64,000 nt of DNA, from contig JBCAMK010000002.1 of the NCBI GenBank assembly GCA_038503065.1, positions 930,001 through 994,000 of the forward strand, written 5' to 3'. A program made the translations under genes and the position numbers. Position 1 is the first letter of the stretch, and every line of letters starts with the position of its first letter. The DNA comes from Paragyromitra xinjiangensis (taxonomy: Eukaryota > Ascomycota > Pezizomycetes > Pezizales > Discinaceae). The notes below the pieces were generated by a model, which was given only the letters and a program-made list of their open reading frames with translations, made no database searches and had not been told where the DNA came from. Shown here in pieces: positions 45,833-55,782 of this stretch.

Positions 45833-46505
45833 GAGGTTTTCCCTTAATCGTTCGGTTTTTTTTGGATAGTCTTGAGTCTCAGTTTTAGGGAAGCGGAGGG
45901 GAGGGCATATCGAGTTGCATAGGGCGGGGTTCTTATTTTCTTAAAATATATCTACTTTTCTGCTGATTGACGGGTCGTTTGGTGCCCGCGAAGTCGTGTA
46001 TATATTGGTATATCTCGATTAGGGGGAAGGATGGGGAAGGACAAGGATAATCTCTTTTTATAATATTTGTCGGATTCCTTTGGCCATAAACATATTTTCG
46101 TTCAATATACTTCGTTGAAATTCAGTCCTGATTGAGGAGTCTCGTCTGGGGGAGCGATCTTGTTGACCAGATTGTTCGGGGTTTGGTTTAAGATCTGATT
46201 TCTGTTTCATGCAAAAGAGAACTCTACTATAGCAATGCGCGTTACTGAGGCTAGGTTTGTCTGCCAATTGACTTTGACCGCTAAGGTAAGTATATTGCCC
46301 ATCCAATTCCCCTGAGTGATATGAAATGATACAAATGAGAGGTAATAGAGACTGCACAGCTAGATCCTCCTCCGGACAAAAAGCGAAGTCGTAAAAGAAG
46401 AGATAGGAGAAAGATAAGAGATAATAGAAATATAACAGGGCACCCAGAAGAAACGTGTAAATAACGCCTAAACCATAACTTCTCGTATATTCCCTCCACG
46501 TTAAA
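45833..46505. other. Intergenic, convergent 3' ends
   Basis: Region between glutaredoxin (+) and the STAND receptor (-). No gene seen. The 99-codon minus frame at 46058-46357 has no recognisable content. Confidence 0.5.
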
Positions 46506-49500
46506 CTAAGCTTGTCCTGAATAGACTAGGCCATGAATGAAATAACATAAGAAAGCGACCAACAGTCCTAAAAGCCCAATAAGAGTACTTTGAACCACAA
46601 TATATTTTGTGTGTTCCTTCCCCGATGCCAAACCTAATCTGGTGTCGCTTTGTCCTTCCATTCCGCCATCGAGCCGCCCATCTTCTTTCTTCTCCCTCTG
46701 CTCCTCCTCTTTCTCCTCCTCTTGCTGCTGCTGCTGCCGTGGGATTTCCGAAGTTGTTTGGGGGTGTTCTGGGGGCTGTATGCACAGGGGAGGAATATTG
46801 GATTCGGTGATTGATGGAGAATCTGATTGGTTTTGAGGGTCATGTTTATCCACCTCCGGATCGGCCTCAGTAGGTGCTTCTAGGATCTGCAGTGGGGAAT
46901 GCTCTTCTAGAGCGGCTGGGGGCGAGTTGGGGTTCTGGGTAAATGAAAAGCCTCTTCGCAGTAGTAGATCGACTACATCTTGACAACCCTCTTCCAACGC
47001 AGCGTCAAGTGCTGTTTGTCCTTTTTTGTTCAAGATAGAGAAGTTAGCTCCTCTATCAAGTAGCAAGCTAACGGTACTCCCTCGCCCATCGAGTGCAGCT
47101 TCGTGAAGTGGTGTATTTCCGTCGTTATCTTGAGTTGACATGTTTGCTCCTTTATCAAGTAAAAGGTCTACCAGAATCTCATTTCCTTGCCCTGCGGCAC
47201 ATTGAAGTGCTGTAACTCCGTGATTGGATGTTCTCGCAATTTCTGCCCCCCTGTCAATGAGGAACCTGGCAATTGCTTCATGCTCGATTTCTGTTGCTAG
47301 ATGAAGTGCTGTATATCCACTATTATCTTGAAGCGAGATATCTGCTCCTTTGTCGAGCAGCAATTTGATGGTGGCTTTATGCCCTCCTTCTACTGCACAG
47401 TGAAGCGCTGTATATCCTCTGCTATCCTGGGCTGGAACATCAACCTTCCAGCTAAATAATTCACTGATCATTTCTTCATGTCCTTTGGAAGCTGCTGCGT
47501 GGAGCGCTGTATCTCGATACTTATCCTGGCCTGAGATGTCTGCACCCCTTTCGAGTAGTAGTCCAACGATTTCCTCGTGCCCTGCTCTTGCTGCGCGATG
47601 AAGTGCTGTATTCCCATTATGGTCTAATGCTGAGATGTCTGCTCTTAGGTTAAGTAGTAGTATAACTGCTGCTTTAAAACCGCTGCTAGCTGCTATGTGA
47701 AGTGCTGTGGATCCATTGTCGTCTCGAGACGAGATATCTGCTCCTTTTTCGAGTAGTAGTTGGACAATCTTTTCATTTCCCTGGGATGCCACTTCGTGAA
47801 GTGCTGTGGATCCATTTTTGTCTCGAGGCGAGATATCTGCTCCTTTTTCGAGTAGTAGTTGCACAATCTTTTCGCGTCCCTGGGATGCCGCTTTGTGAAG
47901 TGCTGTGGATCCCCAGTTGTCTTGAGACGAGATATCTGCTTCTTTTTCGAGTAGTAGTTGGACAACCTTTTCATGTCCCCAGTATGCCGCTTCGTGAAGT
48001 GCTGTGGATCCCCAGTTGCCTCGAGACGAGATATCTGCTCCTTTTTCGAGTAGTAGTTGGACAATCTTTTCATGTCCCCGGTATGCCGCTTTGTGAAGTG
48101 CTGTGGATCTATTGTCGTCTCGAGACGAGATATCTGCTCCTTTTTCGAGTAGTAGTTGGACAACCTTTTCATATCCCCCGGATGCCGCTCTGTGAAGTGC
48201 TGTGGATCCCCAGTTGTCTCGAGACGAGATATCTGCTTCTTTTTCGAGTAGTAGTTGGACAATCTTTTCATGTCCCCGGCATGCCACTTCGTGAAGTGCT
48301 GTGGATCCCCAGTTGCCTCGAGACGAGATATCTGCTCCTTTTTCGAGTAGTAGTTGCACAATCTTTTCGCGTCCCTGGGATGCCGCTTTGTGAAGTGCTG
48401 TGGATCCCCAGTTGTCTTGAGACGAGATATCTGCTTCTTTTTCGAGTAGTAGTTGGACAATCTTTTCATTTCCCCGGTATGCCGCTTCGTGAAGTGCTGT
48501 GGATCCATTTTTGTCTCGAGACGAGATATCTGCTCCTTTTTCGAGTAGTAGTTGGACAGTCTTTTCATTTCCCTGGGATGCCGCTTCGTGAAGTGCTGTG
48601 GATCCCCAGTTGTCTCGAGACAAGATATCTGCTCCTTTGTCGAGCAGCAACTTGGCAACTACATCATGCCCCGAATTTGCCGCATATTGAAGTGCTGTAT
48701 TGCCTTGCCTATCACGAAGGGTGATGTCCGTTCCTTTGCCGAGCAGTAGCCTGACAGTCGCTTCATGCCCTTTACCCGCCGCGTAGTGAAGTGCCGTTAT
48801 TCCGGTTGCGTCTTGATGCGAGATCTCTGCTCCGTCGTCTAGTAGCAATCCAACCACCGCCTTATGCCCCTGATTCGCGGCATGATGAAGTACGGTGCGG
48901 CCAAGCGGGTCTTTGGCTGCAGGATTTGCTCCTTTCTCGAGTAATAGACGTATCGCAGTGAGGTGGTTATGTTTAACTGCTATGCGCAATGGGGACATCA
49001 CATTGCCCGACTTGCGGGCGCCCTCATAATCCATTCCCTGGCGAGGATGCCTGGACCGGTACCTGGCGATCTCGGGCGGCCACGACTCGTGAATGGGAAA
49101 GATCTGGTACCAAGAAGAATTACTGCCCCGGTTTTCAATGAAATTAAGGTAAATATCGACCGGTAAATCCCCATCGCATGCTCTTAAGTGCGACTCTAGC
49201 TGGCGAGCTGCATATTTTAAGAAAGGGTGAGATTTTAACCGACCTTCAATCGCCTTGGGGGGGCAGGCGCCTTGTGCTAGAGTGTTGAACGATAGGTAAG
49301 TGATGCAAGTTATAGCAAGGTCAAGCTCTATGTTGCTAGGGATTAAGGACCCTGTGAGAAGGTATTCCTGAACGGTGTAGTGGGAAAGCCTGATGGTGCC
49401 CTCATCATAATCAATTGCGACCAAGCTGGCGCAAACATCGACTAGGGTTTTCGAATCTGGCATATCCAACTCGTCTAACTCGTAGCATTTTTTCGTTATA

Positions 49501-51422
49501 GAAACAGCTATGCGAAGCTCTTCGATCGCGAGTGTTCGTCTTGCTTTGACTAGCCATGAGAGGACTTTTATAGCCAAGTCCTTTGAACTCTGATGTTGTA
49601 TTTGGATGCTTTCGATGGCTCTTTTGTAGGCGGAATTTAATGCCTCATCGGTACTATGCGAGCCTTTGAGCCCGTCTAGTGCTGTTAGGATCTGCCGTGC
49701 AGTAGTCTGTTGGGACAAGTATTCGACGTGAAACCGGACAAGCAGGAACCTTCGTCAATTAGCATATAGTTACATGGTGTATAATCTCGTGCCTAGCCTC
49801 AACTCCCAGAAGTCACCTTACACTAGCGGCTTGTGGTGAGTGGGATAGGAATGAGTTTGCGTGGGGTAATATCTAACATAACTTACATTCCCTTCGCACA
49901 ATCTATCAGTCCAGATATTATTTGATCCATGCACCCTGCTTTCTGAATTAAACCCCCAGCTCGCGGATTCCCTTCGATTTTCTTCCGAATATAGGCCGTG
50001 ATATCGTCGTCATGGGCGGAAAGCTCAATCGTGAGCGCATTGCGAAGAGAATGTTGGATGTCTTCCGGGTGTGGTCGACTAGTTAGGAACACATGGATGC
50101 CGTTGTCCCCCATACGGTTGAACAAAGGAAGGAGTTCTCTTCGTTGAGTGTCCGGGTTGCATTCATCTAGTGCGTCGAAAACGAAAAAAACTTGGGCGAA
50201 TGACTGTGATACCTTAAGAAGCGCAACGTATAACTGTTCTATTGTTGGCCTTTTATCCACCTTTTCTAGTTCATCGTATAATTCACCGATTTTTGTCGGA
50301 AGACTAGGTGCAACTTGATTGGCAAGCTGCCTAACTAGACTGCTAAGGACCTGGATGGGCTTCTGGTTCTCCTCCTCTTTGTAATCGAAGTAAATGTGAG
50401 CAACTCCGTAATTTGCAGCCTGGGCTTGGTGTTCAAAGTGGTCGATAACAGTGGAGCTAGGATAAATTCACTCTTAGCCCTGTTACGGATTATTATTGCA
50501 GGAAACTTAAGTATAAGGTACCTCAAAAATGTTTTGCCGGCTCCAGCTAGATTTTTTTTCAAGAAACCTTGTTAGCCAATATTCCTGTAGCCAGACCTCA
50601 TCAAACGTACGAATTCCGCGACCCCAAAGCAGCCGACAAATTTGCTGTTGCCGGGCCCATGCTTTAAATTTCGAGCTTTCCGGGAGCCATTGACCTGTGC
50701 CCTCCTGTCGTATGCTCTTAACTTCGCTGTGCCTGCTATTGATGTCGCCTGAGTATAGCCAGTTAAGTGCCCTCTTGCGCTTCTCCTCTGGGAATCCGAT
50801 TAGAAGGTCAGCAGAAGAGTCTCTTGACCTCAGCTAATCCCGTGCCTAAAATGGGAATCTTAGACGTACCGTCGTAACGAAGGTCATCTTGCTGTTGCTT
50901 AGTGATCTGGAGTCTTCCGATTTCTTGGACATCCTCATGAATTGCCTTTGACAGAGTGCTTCCTCTAGGGTCAACATGATCCTACCGCAAAACTATCATT
51001 TTAACTCACGCGTGATCCGCATTCAGGGCGAAATTGAAAAGACTCTTATGTCTTTCTATTCTTGATATGAAACGCGACGTTTCGGCTTCCTTTAGCGGCC
51101 ACTTCAAGTTATCTATAACTCCTTTAACCCCACTTTTAGGCTTCAGCTTCGCTTGGAGGTTTCTTAGCTCCTCCGCACATCTCGGAAGTGGGCCCCCTTC
51201 CTCGTTTAGCATCTTCAGTGCTGCTGCCTGTTTGGTGTTTTTGGTGTGGCCAAGTACAGCTTCGAGCACCCTGCTGAGGCTCGAGAGTTCGTCCCGAAGA
51301 TCATTCATATTTTTTGGTGCTTCCATCACACCGCCGATATAGCCCCAACTCAAAACAGCTACCTGGCCAGTTAATTGGATGACACCCATGACGCTTGCTG
51401 CGAGACCTATGGCTTCAGCCAT
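46506..51422 (-). CDS. NLR-like STAND receptor: HeLo-like N, NACHT, about 21 ankyrin repeats, C-terminal membrane helix
   Basis: Exons 51422-51010, 50964-50870, 50820-50611, 50546-50522, 50456-49887 and 49749-46506 give 1518 residues without a stop. The N-terminal domain (MAEAIGLAASVMGVIQLTGQ...YIGGVMEAPKNMNDLRDELSSLS) matches the fungal HeLo-like N domain of STAND proteins, related to cell-death-inducing HeLo domains. NACHT domain: Walker A GIPGAGKTFL (K244), carried by a 25-nt exon; Walker B VFFVFDALDE; sensor VFLTSRPHP. A winged-helix region follows (LSWLVKARRTLAIEELRIAV...RLSHYTVQEYLL). About 21 ankyrin repeats end in a Gln/Glu-rich stretch and a hydrophobic helix (STLIGLLGLLVAFLCYFIHGLV). 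Fungal NLR-like proteins act in non-self recognition and programmed cell death. The ligand is unknown; the function here is inferred from architecture. Confidence 0.88.
47721..48611 (-). repeat. Nine near-identical 99-bp ankyrin-coding tandem units
   Basis: Repeats 5-13 of the receptor fit exactly 9 x 99 bp. Each reads about NWGSTALHEAASQGNEKI, then VQLLLEKGADISSRD. Differences cluster at the hairpin tip (NW, KN, DN), at the residue after TALH, and at the residues around SQGN (SQGR, YRGH, YWGH, SGGY). Flanking repeats 1-4 and 14-21 are much more divergent. The stop-free repeat also creates long shadow frames on both strands, which are not genes. Confidence 0.9.
50522..50546 (-). other. 25-nt microexon encoding the Walker A motif
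   Basis: Bounded by a CTAG acceptor and a GTACCT donor, between introns of 64 bp (50547-50610) and 65 bp (50457-50521). It enters in phase 1 and leaves in phase 2, and encodes the core of GAGKTFL. Skipping it would shift the frame (25 is not divisible by three) and delete the nucleotide-binding loop. Confidence 0.8.
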
Positions 51423-53251
51423 CTTTAAGTTTACTCTGGAGATTTTGGATGCGGTCGTTGGGGGATTCGTAGGTGGTCGTTGGGTTCTGTTTGTGGTATG
51501 TGTGGGGGTTAAACTCTGTCTAATTTATTAGTAGGGTAGAGAAAAGGCACCTGATGGGGACCGTAGGAAGGATTTATAGACCTGGATCCTGATATAACTT
51601 GTCGTAGGCACAAGGGGACGTTGTTTATGGTTACTACTATCGTGGAGCTGAGTCGACTTTTTCTCGCACTATCGAGTGCAACGGGGCTGGAGAGCTTTCG
51701 TCTTTTGAGGGTTCTTGGATACGTAGGAACAAGCGGTTAGGCTGAGGAATCTGAGCGTTTTGGTTTGTTGGTTGGCATGTATGGACACGCGCAGCCATCC
51801 TGAGTGTTTTGCATTGCTAGATGATAGGCACCCATAGGAGCAGTGGTTTCGAGCTAGGTACACTAGGCTGTGGTTCTAGACGTTTGAACAGTCGGATAGC
51901 AGTAGCCGAGGCTCAGCTCAAAGTCAAGGTCGTACTAGCTACCACTCTACTGGTATGTTCCCCATGCAAGCCCAGGCTAGTTTGAAAACATCATGAGGCT
52001 GCGGTACCGCAGGAGTTGCGCCTTGTCGGGCACCAAAGGAGTCCTCTCTCGTCGTGTCGAATAGTGATTGGAGCGTTTCGTATCTCGACCGCGCTGGTAG
52101 CAACCGTTCTACCATATAAGGCGGATTTGATAGCGATGCATCGATAGGTAAATGAAATTCGTGCTCGTTGAAGTTTGATGAGCACGGAAAGAGGCGTTGT
52201 CGCAGAAGACATGTAGCCAACAAAACTTAATGTAAGTACCATGATGCAACAAGATGCCATGAACCACTCAATGAAAATATTTACTATTCAACAAAAAAGA
52301 AGGAATCATGTTTCGCCATTATTGCTTAAAGCATTTACAGTACGTCCTTCATTGTACTGGCGTGATTAATATTCAGTTGTGGGAGGCATGGTGGATTTGG
52401 GGGTGTCGTGCTGTGGGGTTGTTGCGTCATGATACCTCAAAAACCGCAAGAACTTATTGGACACAACTGCACTCCTCGAAAGATCCGTTTGGCTACATAC
52501 ACTCGCCATTACGATTGGCCCAAACTTGGAAGCGAACCGTCACGTGACAAGCTGGTTTGCGAGACCACATGTAACGATGTCCCTAGCTAGAAAGGAGAAG
52601 ATGGGAAAAGACAAGAAAGTAACTGTTTGCTAGATCTCTCTTGAAGACAATCCCCTTGGTCGCAATCCTGATTTAGCTAGGAGATCTTATCTAATAATGC
52701 GTTCCTTTTGGGTACTCATGTCGCCGTGCGATCTCGTTTGGGTAGATTTGCTTGTTTATTCGAGGGTGCGCAGTAGGCCTGTTTAAATAATACAAATAAT
52801 AGCTGGAATGAATGGGAAAAGGCTGTGGGCCAAGATAGTAGTAGGAAATAGGAAAAGACTGTCGGCGAAAATAGTGACCACAAAGAAATAGTAGCAATCC
52901 AAAGCCCTAGCCCTGTGCCCTGTGCCCTGTGCCCTGCACAACAACAGCCAGCTGGATCACGTGACCTAATTTGGTTGATCAAGCAATATAAATTAAACTC
53001 CCTTATTAAAGCATGGCTAAACTTTTCTATGTAGATACTGCAACTTGCGGCACAGAGGCTAGAGTTTTTGCTGATTCCTCCGATTTTCTCAGAAAATTAC
53101 GTACTTCACAGTCCTGTGGGACTCTGGGCATCTGCGATGTGAGCGGTGCTAGGTTCAAATGCAGTCAAGTATCGAATTCCCCGCATTGTCACCTTGAGTC
53201 ATATCTAAAGCTATCGGTGGTAAGAAATTATCCGGATGAGAAAAGGTAATA
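51423..53251. other. Intergenic, promoter side of the STAND receptor
   Basis: No supported gene. A short plus frame at 53013-53249 abuts the first MITE and has no recognisable domain. A threefold CCCTGTGCC run occurs at about 52913-52935. Confidence 0.45.
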
Positions 53252-53432
53252 CAGTTGCACCTCGCTATGCCAGAGCTCAGTATGCCAAATCCCTTGCTGT
53301 CTCGTACAAAATGCCCTAGCAAAAACATTTTTTCTACCACAAAATAAATTTGTTCCGGATTCTTTGGGAAAACTTGCTATCCCGTACGAGATCTACTGGA
53401 TTCTGGGTGTCCGGCGTAACGAGGTGCAACTG
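53252..53432. mobile_element. pogo/Tigger-like MITE, copy 1
   Basis: 181 bp flanked by TA on both sides. Terminal inverted repeats are CAGTTGCACCTCGCTATGCC (53252-53271) and GGCGTAACGAGGTGCAACTG (53413-53432), 18 of 20 matching. CAGT...CCTCG.TA ends and the TA target are typical of pogo/Tigger elements. There is no transposase. A second copy lies at 54518-54700. Confidence 0.8.
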
Positions 53433-53478
53433 TAACAGTCGCCCGGAATACGAGGTGTAATTTCGGCTGTTCCGCATA

Positions 53479-53768
53479 AACTGGGGAGAACGGAAATCGT
53501 GCTAAAATGTTCAAAGTGTGGCCGGAAAATCTTAGAGGGGTTTGGCAGCAGTGTTTTCGCTACTCGCTACACTAAGAAAAAGAGTTTTCGTGTCCTTTCT
53601 TTGCTCACTCAAGGATAAGAACTATTAATACGAGTTAGGTGCTTTGCCGCTTCTTGTTTCAACCTTTTAGCTAGACTCGTTCCCATCCCCACCTACCATA
53701 GGTTGCTGGGTACGCAGTGGGGCTGGGCGCGAGACTACCTCTTAGCGCCATTTCCGTTCTCCCCAGTT
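53479..53768. mobile_element. TA-flanked MITE with 19-bp perfect inverted repeats
   Basis: AACTGGGGAGAACGGAAAT (53479-53497) and its exact complement (53750-53768), with TA outside each end (53477-53478 and 53769-53770), enclose 290 bp without a gene. It is a different family from the pogo-like copies on either side. Tc1/mariner superfamily origin is inferred from the TA. Confidence 0.75.
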
Positions 53769-54517
53769 TATGTGTTATAAATACCCCTCTCTCGCACTCC
53801 CGTTGCTGTTGCTCAGCAGCAATGATGAAGAAACCTAAGATATGCTTAATTCACTCGCCGAGATCCGCACTACCCTCACGGGAAGGAATGGAATCAACAA
53901 CTGAGGTTATTCTGAGCCAAATAAAGATATAATAATGGGTTGTTGAGCGGAATTTGAGGAGATTTTGTACATGTATTTTTGCGTCGGATGTGTATAGAGC
54001 TTGGTTGGTTTTGCGGGGACGACTTGGATGTCCTCCTGTTTTGATAATGCAAATAAAGATAATTTAATTGCAAAGACATGTAGTTTTTCAAAATCTGAGA
54101 GAAATCTGTGGCACCTATGGACAATTTGGATGGCCATATGGCCTGAGTCTGAGATGGCTGATTGCCGCGCACAACCGAACGGAAAGGGAGGTGCGCATCT
54201 AGTATTATTACGGCTTTTTCGTACCACAGGAAAAGACTCAATTGTGCATGTATAGTCTGCGAGATTCTGAACAGTTGAAACTCGCGGGAGACAGAAGCAC
54301 CTTATCCTCACGTTAGCTGTGCTGGACGTTACTTTATTCCATAGCCTTTGTTTTCGGGCGCATACCCCTCTTTGGTTGCTTAGGGCACGTTCAGGAAACG
54401 GTCGGAACAGAAGTTGAAACCTCGTTCTCGAAAATCTCCAGCTGTTCGGCATGCCCATCAAAGATAAACAAAAACACCAGAAACACCATTCCGGGGGAAG
54501 TAGGTAAGGCCTACATA

Positions 54518-54700
54518 CAGTCGCACCTCGCTATGCCAGAACTCGGTATTCCAAATCCCTTGCTGTCCTGTACAAAATACCCTGGCCAAAACATTTTTTC
54601 TACTGCAAAATAAATTTGCTGTCCCGGATTCTTTGGGAAAACTTGCTATCCCATACGAGATCTACTAGATTCTTGGTGTCCGGCATAACAAGGTGCGACG
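54518..54700. mobile_element. pogo/Tigger-like MITE, copy 2
   Basis: Starts CAGTCGCACCTCGCTATGCC after TA (54516-54517) and is alignable with 53252-53432 along its whole length, with scattered differences. The right end (AAGGTGCGAC then GATTGCAG) departs from the expected terminal repeat, so this copy is slightly decayed or its end is rearranged. Confidence 0.72.
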
Positions 54701-54718
54701 ATTGCAGTTAGCGCTCAG

Positions 54719-55085
54719 TACCCAATTTAACTAACCTATTTACAAACAGGACCACTTTGAGTATCGGCCGGCCTCTACAAATTGATACTAAAAGATGCCC
54801 CATATTCAAAAAATCTCATGCCTCTAAGCAAGGTATGCCACACAAGCATAACGGTTACCATGTGCCATCACAGCAGTTTGGAAGGTTTACAACATGATAA
54901 TGATGGTTGGGGTGGTTAATTAAGGGTCTGAACTGTAGTTGAAAAAAAATTCTCATTTGAAGATCGGCCATCTTTAAGTGTCAATTTGTAGATGGGCCAG
55001 TCGATACTCAAAGTGACCCTGTTTGTAAATGGGTTGGCCTATTTACCTACCGGCCGACCCGTTTGTAAATGGGCGAAAATTGAAT
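54719..55085. mobile_element. Foldback-type inverted-repeat element
   Basis: TTTACAAACAGG...TTTGAGTATCG (54739-54766) pairs with 55002-55029 (26 of 28 bases). The match continues inward through the CTACAAATTGA / TCAATTTGTAG pair. The exact ends are uncertain, and a repeated GTTTGTAAATGGG occurs at both 55021 and 55061. It directly follows pogo-like copy 2. Confidence 0.62.
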
Positions 55086-55782
55086 ATCGGTCGGAACATA
55101 TGTAGCTACTACAGAACTAGTTTACATAGTTTCTCTACGTCTTTATCATATGTGTCGTTTACACAATACTTTTGTGTCATAGTGATATAATACTGCTACA
55201 TCTCGGGCCGCTGTGTCTTTAATTTGGTAATTTAGGATTCTAGGTAATATAATATAGTTCATTACAGAGCACTTGTGAGGCAAGTGACGTCAGGTGAATC
55301 AAGGCTTGTAGTATAGCACCTAATAGACAACTGATTTTACTATGGCTTGGAGACTTTATAACCTATAGCTATACCTATACAGAACGCAAGTTTAGCACAA
55401 GCTTCGAGCGAAACGGCTTATATGGAGGTAGGAAGCCGTTTGATCATCCTAATGGAGACCTATTACTTAGTGTATATTACCCAAAGTTCATATCAACCTT
55501 GCCGCTAGCTTTTGTCCTAGAAATGAGATTCATTGGCTTAGGAGAGCTCGAGCTCAAATATAGACATCTCGGATGCCTACGGTTTCTTTTCTATTATGCA
55601 CGCAGCCGATTATCATCGAAAACACCGGCGGGGGGCACGCGTACCTGAGTATATATCAAAGGAAGTTTTATACCTGGGTCAGTTTACTATAGTCAGTTGC
55701 GTTTTAAATACTCGGGGCCTTTAAGTATTCTGGCTCGTGCCGCTAGTGGGTTGAAACAAGGTAACACGGATTCTCTTTCACA
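55086..55782. other. Intergenic, promoter side of the PQQ-propeller gene
   Basis: No gene or repeat identified. Purine-pyrimidine composition is unremarkable. Confidence 0.4.

Noticed and set aside
47693..48724. 321-codon minus frame and 340-codon plus frame over the ankyrin units
   Set aside because: Shadow frames of the 99-bp repeat; the real frame is the receptor on the minus strand.
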